Positions 41,679-49,965 are shown, counted from the stretch's first letter. The stretch: DNA of 64,000 nt from Peptostreptococcus anaerobius VPI 4330 = DSM 2949 (GCF_000381525.1 NZ_KB906610.1:22482-86481), one strand, 5' to 3'. Notes: generated by a model from the letters alone, not told the origin. Program-made: numbers and translations.

Positions 41679-43352
41679 ATGAAAAAAGTACGTTATGAAG
41701 AACCGAAAATGCCTGAAAGCCTTAGAATATTGATGGATTTGGATGCTGAAGATACCCTTGGTAGGGGCACCAAAAAAAGAGGACCCAAGAAGTATGCATC
41801 CAAAAAAACAAAGTCCAAAACTAAGAGTAAAAAAATAGATGCCAAGAGACCTAGACCGACTAAGCAAGTTGGTCCTAGAAAGGCAGTCTCTAAGAAAAAT
41901 GATAAACTGACTAAGAAGACCAAGGTCGCTATTAAATCTGAAACAGAACATGCTAAAAAAGCTCCTACAAGCCAATATAAACCGGATACTAAGAGAAATA
42001 GTACCAACAATATAAATGGCAATAAAGGAAAGCTAAAAACGCCTTCTAGGGGCTTGGACGATAATAAAAAGACAAGGAGAAAAAGAGAAAAATCTTCAAA
42101 GACTTTTAACTTTTCTAACCTGATGTTTGTAATTATCCATGGCATAAGTGTCTTCTTTAACTTCTTGCTTCATGGTGGGGAGAAGAAACTCAGTGTATCT
42201 CAAGAAAAGAAAAAGCAACTTGATAAGAAATTTAATCAAGGATTTTCCCTTGTATTCATGGGCCTTATGGTCTTGTTGTTGGTTATGAACATACTTCATA
42301 AGGATCTTCCTAAATCTGAAGCAGAAAATAGGACGCTTGAACAGAGACCGGCGCTATCTATAAGTGATATAGTATCTGGAAAATATAGTTCAAAATTCTC
42401 TGATTATGTGTCTGACCAATTCCCTATAAGATCAGGATTTATAAAGGCAAAGTCAAGGTTTGATCTCCTAACAGGTAAGGACAAGATAAATGGTGTCTAT
42501 ATAGGTAAAGACGGTTACTTGATGGAAGGGTTCAAGATGGCGAGTGATGATGTTACACAGACTAAGATTGATGCAATTAATAAGTTTGCTCAAAACAATT
42601 CTAAATTGAATGTATCAGTCTTGCTGTCTCCTAATAAGGTCGAGATATACAAGAACTACCTACCTAAGTTTGCGCCGGAAGATTCACAGGCTGAGTATAT
42701 GAAGCTTCTAAAGTCAAAGTTAAATTCAAAGGTCAAGTTAGTTGATGTTATAAGCACTTTTAACAGGCTAAAGAACAATGAGCAGCTGTACTTTAAGACA
42801 GATCATCACTGGACTGTAGAAGGGGCCTACGCAGCCTACGAGGACTATTGTAAGGCCATGAATTTACAGCCTGCGAACAGAAATTCCTTTACAAATTCAC
42901 TTGCTAGCAATGATTTCTATGGAAGCCTCTACTATAAGAATGCAGCTGGTATTGGTAAACCGGATCAAATATACCTTAGCCTACAACAGGACAACAATCC
43001 AGTACTTGTCAAGTACTTTGATACAAAGAAGAAGGTAGCCAGTCTATATGATGTATCTAAGTTATCTACAAAGGATCCTTACCAGGTCTTCACTGGAGGT
43101 AACCACACTCAGATCAGGATAAGAACAAACATAGATACGGAAAGAAAGTTGTTGGTTATAAAGGACTCCTATGCAAATGCTATGTTGCCTTTCTTGGTGA
43201 ACAACTTCTCTGAAATAAATGTGGTAGACATGAGATACTTTACTGGTAGTATCAAAGATTTAATGAATAATGCTGAGGTTACAGATGTATTGATTTTAGG
43301 GAATATAAATACTTTTAATACAGATGCGTCAATACTTAGCTTGAACGAGTAA
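41679..43352 (+). CDS. DHHW-motif acyltransferase partner with long basic N-terminus
   Basis: The C-terminal extracellular part (from about 208) is an AlgX/AlgJ-like SGNH domain with the name-giving D375-H376-H377-W378 and the serine motif KDSYANAMLPFL. A membrane helix lies at about 189-207, with another hydrophobic stretch at 147-165. The first 140 residues are unusually Lys/Arg/Thr-rich (SKKTKSKTKSKK...), cytoplasmic and probably disordered. It works with the preceding MBOAT protein to O-acylate a secreted polysaccharide. The basic extension is not usual for the family as I know it. Confidence 0.85.
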   Translation: MKKVRYEEPKMPESLRILMDLDAEDTLGRGTKKRGPKKYASKKTKSKTKSKKIDAKRPRPTKQVGPRKAVSKKNDKLTKKTKVAIKSETEHAKKAPTSQYKPDTKRNSTNNINGNKGKLKTPSRGLDDNKKTRRKREKSSKTFNFSNLMFVIIHGISVFFNFLLHGGEKKLSVSQEKKKQLDKKFNQGFSLVFMGLMVLLLVMNILHKDLPKSEAENRTLEQRPALSISDIVSGKYSSKFSDYVSDQFPIRSGFIKAKSRFDLLTGKDKINGVYIGKDGYLMEGFKMASDDVTQTKIDAINKFAQNNSKLNVSVLLSPNKVEIYKNYLPKFAPEDSQAEYMKLLKSKLNSKVKLVDVISTFNRLKNNEQLYFKTDHHWTVEGAYAAYEDYCKAMNLQPANRNSFTNSLASNDFYGSLYYKNAAGIGKPDQIYLSLQQDNNPVLVKYFDTKKKVASLYDVSKLSTKDPYQVFTGGNHTQIRIRTNIDTERKLLVIKDSYANAMLPFLVNNFSEINVVDMRYFTGSIKDLMNNAEVTDVLILGNINTFNTDASILSLNE

Positions 43353-43374
43353 AAATATAGAAATTAAATATACG

Positions 43375-43406
43375 AAAACACCGAGGGATTTCACCCTCGG
43401 TGTTTT
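43375..43406. terminator. Bidirectional terminator between the acylation operon and parR
   Basis: AACACCGAGGG pairs with CCCTCGGTGTT around ATTTCA; T5 follows on the plus strand and T4 on the minus strand. It serves both convergent units. Confidence 0.92.
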
Positions 43407-43454
43407 TCGATGTTTAGGGATAGTGTTTAAGCTTACTCCCTCTTTTTGTTATGT

Positions 43455-43769
43455 TTAATCCGGCATATTTGAGTATATATCGTCTATGCTAGTCTTTACC
43501 TTGTCAATTGGTTTTGAAGCTGCTCTACGACCTACTGGTGGCCTGCTATAGCCAAAGCTACCCGTCATACCACCGCCACCTACTACACCTCTTAGAAACT
43601 CAACCTCATTTCTCATATACCTAAATTCGATGAGCATTCTCTCTAGTGCCTGGCTCTTTGTCGATATGTTATTTTCTTCCATGAACTCTTCTATCAAATC
43701 ATCAAGGTCTGGACTAATGTATGAAGTTAGTCTGATCCTGTTATTTTTCAAGTCTAACACCAACCTCAT
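43455..43769 (-). CDS. parR: ParR-like ribbon-helix-helix protein
   Basis: With the start at ATG 43769 (AAAGG 5 nt upstream) the protein has 104 aa. The N-terminal part looks like an RHH DNA-binding fold: a strand (RIRLTSYI, 11-18) and two helices (19-33 and 37-50). Then come a glycine-rich linker (GVVGGGG, 61-67) and a C-terminal acidic tail, similar in layout to ParR adaptors that bind a centromere and cap the ParM filament. Its start overlaps the end of the actin-like gene by 29 nt. Later GTG or TTG starts are possible. Confidence 0.65.
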   Translation of the reverse strand: MRLVLDLKNNRIRLTSYISPDLDDLIEEFMEENNISTKSQALERMLIEFRYMRNEVEFLRGVVGGGGMTGSFGYSRPPVGRRAASKPIDKVKTSIDDIYSNMPD

Positions 43770-44655
43770 ACAGGCCTTTAGCAGTTGCCATCTGGCTGTC
43801 ATCTACTACTGTAAATTTATCGTTTAAGTTAAGGTTTAAGCTAGTTCCACCTGATACATAGATGTTCATTTCATCTAGGTTATTCCATGTTTCTTCGATT
43901 ATTTCGTTGGTATCATCAGAAGTAAGTGTGTATGCAAGATCTTTTAACTCTGGGTAGTCGTCGGCTGAGTCTATTTCTGGAAGACTCTTAGTGATACCTA
44001 TATCTACAAGCCTTTTTTGTACTAGCTTCAAGGCGTTCTGATTACCTGATTCTATAGTAGTTGAAAGCTTGTCATTGAACTTAAAGCCCTTGTCGAAGTA
44101 GCTAAGCTCTGTAGTTCTAAAGCCTACATTTACCATGCCTACTGGGTTCTTGTCGTTTATTTTGCCGTCCATGGCGTATATTAGGGCTGCATCTGCTTCC
44201 CTAAATATGTTGATGTTCTCTATGTTTATTGTTTTGACACTGTTGTTTATCTTGTTTTTCACTGATATAGTAGTGTCCTTGTATTCCTTTTGTACTTCCT
44301 TCAAAGTTGATTTCTTGAATATCTTGTATGGTACACCTAGCATAATACTTACGTTGTCAGATACTGCTATTTCTGATAGGGCAGCACTTATAAGTGTTTT
44401 TACAACAGGTGAAACCTTGCTATCACCGGCATTTCTTATACATTTCATACTCTCTTTTTCAGATAAGGCTCCTACAAAGTATTCTGTACCTTCGATTTCT
44501 ATATAGATCGGGTTGTCTTTATAGTCTTCCAATGATATGTTTCTTCCGTCTCCATAAACGCTCTTAAATAGGCATGAATACTCGTTTTCGTTGTATAATG
44601 AGTAGCCCTTTACATAGCCTCTACCTATATCTAATCCTATTATTTGTGTATCCAT
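43741..44655 (-). CDS. parM: ParM/StbA-like actin-family segregation ATPase
   Basis: A 304-aa actin-fold ATPase. Phosphate-1 motif IIGLDIGRGYVKGYS (5-19), phosphate-2 region GMVNVGFRTTELSYF (about 178-192) and adenosine motif IYVSGGTSLNL (about 263-273) are present. ParM forms dynamic filaments that push plasmid copies apart. Gene order (parM then parR), size and upstream 11-nt iterons match type II partition loci, yet rpoBC nearby shows that this is chromosome. A GGAGGAAG sits 6-7 nt upstream. An alternative is a phage- or cell-biology actin homologue with another cargo. Confidence 0.8.
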   Translation of the reverse strand: MDTQIIGLDIGRGYVKGYSLYNENEYSCLFKSVYGDGRNISLEDYKDNPIYIEIEGTEYFVGALSEKESMKCIRNAGDSKVSPVVKTLISAALSEIAVSDNVSIMLGVPYKIFKKSTLKEVQKEYKDTTISVKNKINNSVKTINIENINIFREADAALIYAMDGKINDKNPVGMVNVGFRTTELSYFDKGFKFNDKLSTTIESGNQNALKLVQKRLVDIGITKSLPEIDSADDYPELKDLAYTLTSDDTNEIIEETWNNLDEMNIYVSGGTSLNLNLNDKFTVVDDSQMATAKGLYEVGVRLEK

Positions 44656-44775
44656 TTTTCTTCCTCCTCTTAGTTATCTTCTTAATTATCTTCCAAAAAT
44701 ATCGTTTGAATAATATATGTCTTATTTTATTATATTAGATTATATTTGTTTTGTTCTTTCTATTGTCTATGTATG

Positions 44776-44784
44776 ATTATACCA
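44776..44784 (-). promoter_or_regulatory. Candidate parM promoter (extended -10)
   Basis: On the minus strand TGGTATAAT is an extended -10 element about 120 nt before the parM start. It overlaps the arm CCATATTAGTT (44782-44792) of an inverted repeat whose other arm is AACTAATATGG (44833-44843), so a protein bound there would control transcription. Confidence 0.5.
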
Positions 44785-44828
44785 TATTAGTTCCTAAATA
44801 GCTACATAAATAATAGCATATTATAAAA

Positions 44829-44957
44829 AAGTAACTAATATGGAACTTATATAACGTTAATTTACTAATAAAAAGTACCTTTTAAGTGACTAAAATGATA
44901 GAACACAAAAATATAGTGTCTAATAAGTAACTATAAAGTAACTAAAAAGTAATTATT
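44829..44957. repeat. 11-nt iterons upstream of parM (candidate parC)
   Basis: Copies of AAGTAACTAA or close variants start at 44829, 44873 and 44884 (all in one 11-nt phase) and at 44914, 44925, 44936 and 44947 (spaced exactly 11 nt). Two groups of 11-bp direct repeats next to the parM promoter are the architecture of plasmid R1 parC, the ParR-binding centromere. The sequence differs from R1, as expected for a distant system. Confidence 0.6.
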
Positions 44958-45182
44958 AAGTTGTGGTGGGTAAGAGGCATATTTCCTCCTATCTTGGAAA
45001 AATAATTTGATGAAAAACTTGTTACTTAGAGTGATTTAGAAAAAGTTGATAATAAAAAAGATTACTCTAAAATATACTAATTTAATTGAGGATTTATATA
45101 CCCTATGATATAATTAAATGAATTGAATTAGCAATTAAAAAATACTTTGAGTCAGTTTTATAATATTGGGGAGGATAAAATT

Positions 45183-45800
45183 ATGGAAGACAATAAAAAT
45201 ATCTCTAGGCAAGAAAATGCACAAGAAAATATGAGCTCGGAAAATAATGACCTTGGTCAAGAGAGAAGTGAAACTGTAAAAGAGGTAATAAAAGATATTG
45301 AAAATGAAACATACACTACTAACAATAGTATGTCCCTTCTTGAAGAGTTGGAGTTGTATGTTGGTCCCAAAAAAGAGGTGTATTACTCAACAAGATTTGA
45401 GGATATAATAGACAGTGAGTCTAAAATCGGGTGGAATTGGCCTGCCCTATTTGTTCCTGTATTATGGATGGCCTATAGAAAGATGTATATAGAGTCAGGT
45501 ATATTACTGGTTGTTTCCACAGCGCTAAGCCTACTCACTAAAAAGATAGGATTTTTACATGTGATAAGCCTTATAATTACATTTTTGGTGCCAGCTACTG
45601 CCAATTGGTTGTATTTTAGGCATGCAAAGAAGGATATAGAGGCTATAAGCTCAAGAGGGGAAGAGAGAAAGTCTGAAATTATAGCAAAGGGTGGAACATC
45701 TGTTGCTGCAGTATTTGTATTTTTAATTATATCTATAGTAATATCTGGTGTAGAGCTTATGAATAATCAGGAGTTTATGAATATTATAGGAAAGATGTAG
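45183..45800 (+). CDS. DUF2628-like membrane protein
   Basis: With the start at ATG 45183 (after GGGGAGG) the protein has 205 aa. An acidic polar N-terminus of about 85 residues is followed by WNWPALFVPVLWMAYRKMYIESG, the typical opening of DUF2628 proteins (a cytoplasmic-side motif leading into membrane helices), and three or four hydrophobic segments to the C-terminus. Function unknown. It is divergent from the par locus and monocistronic. Confidence 0.75.
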   Translation: MEDNKNISRQENAQENMSSENNDLGQERSETVKEVIKDIENETYTTNNSMSLLEELELYVGPKKEVYYSTRFEDIIDSESKIGWNWPALFVPVLWMAYRKMYIESGILLVVSTALSLLTKKIGFLHVISLIITFLVPATANWLYFRHAKKDIEAISSRGEERKSEIIAKGGTSVAAVFVFLIISIVISGVELMNNQEFMNIIGKM

Positions 45801-45831
45801 TAGTGCCTTAGAAAGATGTAGTAGTGCCTTA
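45790..45831 (+). repeat. Exact 21-nt tandem duplication at a gene end
   Basis: Two identical 21-nt copies (45790-45810 and 45811-45831) start within the last codons of the membrane protein gene, each containing GATGTAGTAGTGCC. The second copy lies wholly after the stop codon. A third, diverged unit may follow (GATATAGTGGTAC). Confidence 0.85.
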
Positions 45832-45906
45832 TATTGAGATATAGTGGTACTTGAATAAAACAAAGCCTATAAAACTATATGTGGTTTTGTAGATGATTTT
45901 ATTTTT

Positions 45907-45970
45907 AAAAAAAGAGGGAGGAAGTATCTCTGGTCTTGATAGACTGGTTATACTTTCTCCCTTTAATTTT
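45907..45970. terminator. Bidirectional terminator between convergent genes
   Basis: AGGGAGGAAGTAT (45915-45927) pairs with ATACTTTCTCCCT (45950-45962), one G-U, across a 22-nt loop. The minus strand has a run of seven U, so it is best suited to the threonine dehydrogenase gene. Confidence 0.75.
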
Positions 45971-45981
45971 TGTATTAAATG

Positions 45982-46923
45982 CTATATTTTATTTTTAAGA
46001 TTGTCTAACATATCCCTTGTCATGGCGTCCAGGTCATATCTTGGTTTAAAGCCCCATTGTAGTTTTGCCTGACTAGTATCAAGTGAATTAGGCCAAGAAC
46101 CTGCTATAGACTGCCTGATAGGGTCTACATCGTAATCCATAGTGAATTCTGGTATATATTTTTGTATTGATCTTTTCATATCTTCTGGCTCGAATGACAT
46201 AGAAGAAACGTTAAATGCATTTCTATCTATAAGTTTGTCGGGGTCTGCTTCCATTAGTTTGATAATTGAATCTATAGCATCTGGCATATACATCATGTCC
46301 ATGTAGGTACCCTTGTCTATAAAAGAAGTGTAGTGCTTATTTTTAATCGCTTCATAGTAGATGTGTACAGCATAGTCTGTAGTTCCGCCACCTGGAAGTG
46401 TCTTGTGGGATATTAATCCTGGAAACCTAACTCCCCTCGTATCTAATCCGTATTTTTGGTGGTAATAGTCACATAGGAGTTCTCCGGTCACCTTGCTCAC
46501 TCCATAAGCTGTAGTTGGTCTTTGGATTGTATTTTGAGGAGTCTTGTCTTTTGGTGTAGATGGACCAAATGCACCAATTGAGCTAGGCACAAAAAGACTT
46601 GCTCCAATCTCCTTTGAGACCTCAAGGGCATTGTAGAGTCCGTTTACATTTATATCCCAAAGTAGGTTTGGATCTTCCTCGCCCTTGGCTGACAGTATTG
46701 CAGCAAGGTGGAGTATTGTATCAACCTTCTCCTCCTTGGCTATCCTATAGAAATCATCAAGGTTTCTGCAGTCCATTGAATAATAACGATTGCAGTCTAG
46801 GTCTAGAGGATCTTTTCTTCTTGCACTTCCTATGACCTTGTCCTTACCATATATTCTAGATAATTCGGATATTAAATCTCCGCCTATTTGACCTGTTGCG
46901 CCTGTAACTAAGATTTTTTTCAT
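45982..46923 (-). CDS. tdh: L-threonine 3-dehydrogenase, short-chain (epimerase-like) type
   Basis: A 313-aa extended SDR enzyme that oxidises L-threonine to 2-amino-3-ketobutyrate with NAD. It has the Rossmann motif GATGQIGG (8-15), Ser114/115 in PSSIGAFGP and the catalytic Tyr140/Lys144 in TTAYGVSKV, plus the subgroup motifs LPGGGTTDYAV and SSMSFEPE that separate SDR-type TDH from sugar epimerases. No kbl gene is adjacent. It fits an amino-acid-fermenting anaerobe. Confidence 0.9.
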   Translation of the reverse strand: MKKILVTGATGQIGGDLISELSRIYGKDKVIGSARRKDPLDLDCNRYYSMDCRNLDDFYRIAKEEKVDTILHLAAILSAKGEEDPNLLWDINVNGLYNALEVSKEIGASLFVPSSIGAFGPSTPKDKTPQNTIQRPTTAYGVSKVTGELLCDYYHQKYGLDTRGVRFPGLISHKTLPGGGTTDYAVHIYYEAIKNKHYTSFIDKGTYMDMMYMPDAIDSIIKLMEADPDKLIDRNAFNVSSMSFEPEDMKRSIQKYIPEFTMDYDVDPIRQSIAGSWPNSLDTSQAKLQWGFKPRYDLDAMTRDMLDNLKNKI

Positions 46924-47390
46924 TTGTGTCCACCTCTCATTTTAATCTAAATACTATTAATTATATTATACGAAAAAAAATAAAAATTTAAAATGGCTAT
47001 CTATAAATTAGAATTTTATATATTTTGCATATTAATCACCCTAAAAATTAGAGTTGATTTTTAAACTACCCTTAAAATCCTGCATAGATAGTTTTATTAA
47101 GTTTATTTTGGGTTAAACTAGATATAAAACAAAAAAATAAGGCATTTTGGGAAAATTATTTAATATAGATTTTCACGATTAATTAATCCAGAAATAGAAG
47201 TTTTTTTGATAAGTGTAATTGTTGACAATAGAATTTTATAAGAGTATAATTCAAGATAGATAAACAAACTATAGTCTAGTACTTAGGATAAAACTAAAAA
47301 GACGTTATAGCTTTAATATATTTATAGGTTTTTGGTTATTTGGCATATGTATATGCATATTTGTTTTTATTCATAATGGGAGGTAATATT
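46924..47390. other. Long leader and promoter region of the prd operon
   Basis: The 467-nt spacer between tdh and the first prd gene is AT-rich and holds a consensus promoter (47222-47250) and a leader of about 135 nt. A TTTTGGGTTAAACTA stretch near 47106 and AT-rich partial repeats (TTAGAATTTTATA, ATAGAATTTTATA) are present, without a clear operator. Confidence 0.6.
47222..47250 (+). promoter_or_regulatory. Consensus promoter of the proline reductase operon
   Basis: TTGACA, a 17-nt spacer (47228-47244) and TATAAT: a complete sigma-A consensus. I see no -24/-12 (GG-GC) sigma-54 element, although the C. difficile prd operon is controlled by the sigma-54 activator PrdR. Confidence 0.85.
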
Positions 47391-48635
47391 ATGGGTCTTG
47401 GTCCAAGTATTAAAATGACGACACTACACCACTTTGACTGTCCTTTGACTAGGGCATTGAGAGAAGACAAGGACTTAGAGTTCTGTGGAATTGTAGTTGA
47501 TGGTGTTTCTGAGGTCTTTGATGACAAGGTATACACTGCCAAGAGGTCAGCTGATTTAGCCCAGGCTATGAGAGCAGATGCGGCGATTGTGGCTATAGAC
47601 GGATGGGGTAATCACCATGTGGATTTTGTGAATGTGATAGAACAATTGGGATTAAAGGATATACCTTCAGTTGCCTTGAGTTTTGTTGGACTTCAAGGTA
47701 GGTTGGTGTGTTCAAACGAGTATGTTGATTGCCTAATAGACTTTAATAAGGGCGAGTCAGGCTATGAAAACTGTGTAGTAGGTTACAACAACCTTACTTA
47801 TTTGGATGCTAAAAAGGCGGTTGCTATATTGAAAAGTAAATTAAGAAAAGTTGGAAAGCCTGTTGATAACACTAGAAATTTAGATGAAGAGAAAGTTTTG
47901 AAAAGATTGACCGTCAAAGAATACCCAGTCAAAAATGTTGAATTTGGAGACAAAACTGAGATTTCTAGGGGGACTCTTACTATAGATAGAAACCTAAAAA
48001 ATAAATACAAGGATAAGCTTATTAAGGATGTAAACATATCTATCGTAAGTCCGGGAGAATATGATTTCTTTGTGAATTCTAATTTGGACTTTTCTCCGAT
48101 TGCTGTCAAGGAAAGAGGGGAGCTAGGGCAAGGTATAACTAGACTACTAAAGGGAGTAACTACAATGCTTACTGGAGTAGAAGATAAGAGTGGTTTTCAG
48201 CCTTCCAATATAGGATCTTCCGAGGGACTTTTAAGAGACCAGGTTACATTTGATAGGGAGGGTACACCGAGTAGCCAAGACTATCTATTGCACATAGACT
48301 TCTTGTTTGAAGAAGGCCAAGGAAGGACTGCAGAAGGTCTGATGGCAGCCCACAGAATAGGAGATATGATAGTAAATGATATAAGGTCCAAAATTAAGGA
48401 TATTGATGATATGCCGTACGAAAGAAAAGAGTATTACGATTTATACAAACCTGGTAAGAGAAAGGTTGTACTGATTAAGATAGTTTCAGGTCTGGGCAAT
48501 ATGTATGATACATCTATGTTCCCATTTGAGCCAGGAGGATTTTTAGGTTCGAGGAATATGATGAATTCTCAAAATGTACCATATGTTATTTCACCTAACC
48601 AATGTAAGGATGGGGCAATACATTCATTGTTGTAA
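47391..48635 (+). CDS. Proline reductase-associated PrdE-PrdD fusion, circularly permuted relative to PrdA
   Basis: A 414-aa protein. Residues 1 to about 165 align by eye with the post-cleavage half of PrdA (MGLGPSIKMTT versus CIGPATKEMTR; GWGNHHVDFVNVI versus GFGNNHIDFIEHI; VALSFVGLQGRLVCSNEY versus VGVSFCAYQGQLVVGNEY), as PrdE does. Residues about 185-414 align with the pre-cleavage half (LTGVEDKSGFQPSNIGSSEG; PNQCKDGAIHSL at the end), as PrdD does. The order is thus reversed, and the pyruvoyl-forming T-C site is absent: the C-terminus stops where it would be. The start is ATG 47391, 8 nt after GGGAGG. Probably structural or assembly-related, not catalytic. Confidence 0.8.
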   Translation: MGLGPSIKMTTLHHFDCPLTRALREDKDLEFCGIVVDGVSEVFDDKVYTAKRSADLAQAMRADAAIVAIDGWGNHHVDFVNVIEQLGLKDIPSVALSFVGLQGRLVCSNEYVDCLIDFNKGESGYENCVVGYNNLTYLDAKKAVAILKSKLRKVGKPVDNTRNLDEEKVLKRLTVKEYPVKNVEFGDKTEISRGTLTIDRNLKNKYKDKLIKDVNISIVSPGEYDFFVNSNLDFSPIAVKERGELGQGITRLLKGVTTMLTGVEDKSGFQPSNIGSSEGLLRDQVTFDREGTPSSQDYLLHIDFLFEEGQGRTAEGLMAAHRIGDMIVNDIRSKIKDIDDMPYERKEYYDLYKPGKRKVVLIKIVSGLGNMYDTSMFPFEPGGFLGSRNMMNSQNVPYVISPNQCKDGAIHSLL

Positions 48636-48660
48636 TTATATATTGAGTGGAGGTAGAAAG

Positions 48661-49962
48661 ATGCAAAAGTATTATGATTTTCTCCTATCACAAGGGGTTG
48701 GGGCACCTAGTCAACCTGTTGTAAAAGAGGGGGAAGAGGTTAAAAGAGGACAATTGATAGCTAAATGTCCTGAGGAAAAACTGGGTTCTAATCTTCATAC
48801 TAGCGTTTCTGGCAAGGTTTCAGAGATAAATGACAAGGAGATTAGGATAGAAGCATTTGAAGATCAACCTAGTGATTATGTTAAGCTGACTTCTGATAGT
48901 CCTCTTGACTTGGTCAAAGAATCAGGCATGGTTGGACTAGGAGGAGCAGGGTTCCCTACTCATGTCAAGCTTGGTAAGAAGTTTGAAAAGGATGGTCTTG
49001 TAATAGTCAATGCTGCTGAATGTGAACCTATACTAGGTCACAATATAGCCTTTATTGAGAAAAATCCTGGATATGTTATCAAGGCCCTAAAGACAGTTAT
49101 GGATATCGTAAATGCTGAAAACGGTGTCATAGGTATCAAGGAGACTCACTTAGAAGCCATAGAGCTTTTAAACAAGTCTATAGATACTGATAAAATATCT
49201 GTAAAACCTTTGGCCAATGTCTACCCGATGGGAGAAGAGAGGGCTCTTATAAGAGAAGTTTTAGGAAGGCTTCTTTTGGTAGACCAGTTACCTCTTGAAG
49301 CTGATTCTATAGTTATCAATCTTGAAACTGTATGTAGGATTCAGGACGCTGTAGAGTTTAAAAAACCTCTTATAGACAAGAATCTTACTGTTGCTGGAAA
49401 GATAAATGGTGAGATCATAAAGACTTTTGAAGATATACCTATTGGAACAAGAGTTGAAGAAATAATAGATATGGCAGGTGGTATCTCAACTCAGGATTAT
49501 GGTGAAATAATAATGGGTGGACCATACACAGGAAAGAGAACTTATTTGGACAGGCCGATAGTTAAAACTACAGGCGGAATACTTGTAGCAGAAGAGTTCT
49601 GGAAGGGCCCTGAAAAGATAGGTCTACTAGTCTGTGCTTGTGGTGCCAATAAAGAAAGACTAGAAGAAATAGCTGAAAGTATGGGAAGTCAGGTTGTAGG
49701 AGTTGATTACTGTAAACAAGCTATAGAGATGAAAAATGGAAGCAGAAAATGTGAAAATCCTGGTATATGTCCAGGTCAAGTTGCCAAGGTTATGAAGCTT
49801 AAAAAGGATGGAGCACAAGCTATCTTAATAAGCAACTGCACAGACTGTTCAAACACCGTAATGTCTTGTGCACCTCAAATGAAACTTCCTGTTTACCATT
49901 GTACTGATGGTGCCTTGAGGGCTGTAAATATGAAGCTTATTAGAAGGATAAAGGAAAAGTAG
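48661..49962 (+). CDS. prdC: Proline reductase electron-transfer protein PrdC (cysteine form)
   Basis: PrdC is an RnfC-like flavoprotein that feeds electrons from NADH to D-proline reductase. The 433-aa protein has an N-terminal biotin/lipoyl-like hairpin (about 15-60), the RnfC nucleotide-binding motif GMVGLGGAGFPTHVKL (about 92-107), an SLBB-like domain (VAGKINGEIIKTFEDIPIGT) and a C-terminal cysteine-rich region (CACGANKERLEE, CENPGICPGQ, SNCTDCSNTVMSCAP). In clostridia PrdC is often a selenoprotein; here no in-frame UGA occurs and Cys396 in CTDC is the probable counterpart. It starts 25 nt after the fusion gene. Confidence 0.9.
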   Translation: MQKYYDFLLSQGVGAPSQPVVKEGEEVKRGQLIAKCPEEKLGSNLHTSVSGKVSEINDKEIRIEAFEDQPSDYVKLTSDSPLDLVKESGMVGLGGAGFPTHVKLGKKFEKDGLVIVNAAECEPILGHNIAFIEKNPGYVIKALKTVMDIVNAENGVIGIKETHLEAIELLNKSIDTDKISVKPLANVYPMGEERALIREVLGRLLLVDQLPLEADSIVINLETVCRIQDAVEFKKPLIDKNLTVAGKINGEIIKTFEDIPIGTRVEEIIDMAGGISTQDYGEIIMGGPYTGKRTYLDRPIVKTTGGILVAEEFWKGPEKIGLLVCACGANKERLEEIAESMGSQVVGVDYCKQAIEMKNGSRKCENPGICPGQVAKVMKLKKDGAQAILISNCTDCSNTVMSCAPQMKLPVYHCTDGALRAVNMKLIRRIKEK

Positions 49963-49965
49963 GCT

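Larger units (their letters stand above)
44656..45182. other. Gene-free region holding a candidate parC centromere and parM promoter
   Basis: The region is AT-rich and contains, moving away from parM, an extended -10 promoter for parM, an 11-bp inverted repeat, and two clusters of 11-nt iterons. Beyond 44960, on the side of the plus-strand gene, I see only AT-rich sequence. Confidence 0.6.

Noticed and set aside
41693..42145. 150-codon minus-strand ORF opposite the DHHW gene
   Set aside because: Leu/Phe/Val-rich shadow of the Lys-rich coding sequence, with no ribosome binding site or context.
44829..44957. CRISPR array
   Set aside because: The repeats are 11 nt without unique spacers of constant length, and there are no cas genes; better explained as partition iterons.
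46599..46835. 78-codon plus-strand ORF opposite tdh
   Set aside because: Out-of-frame shadow with Pro/Arg/Leu bias and no ribosome binding site.
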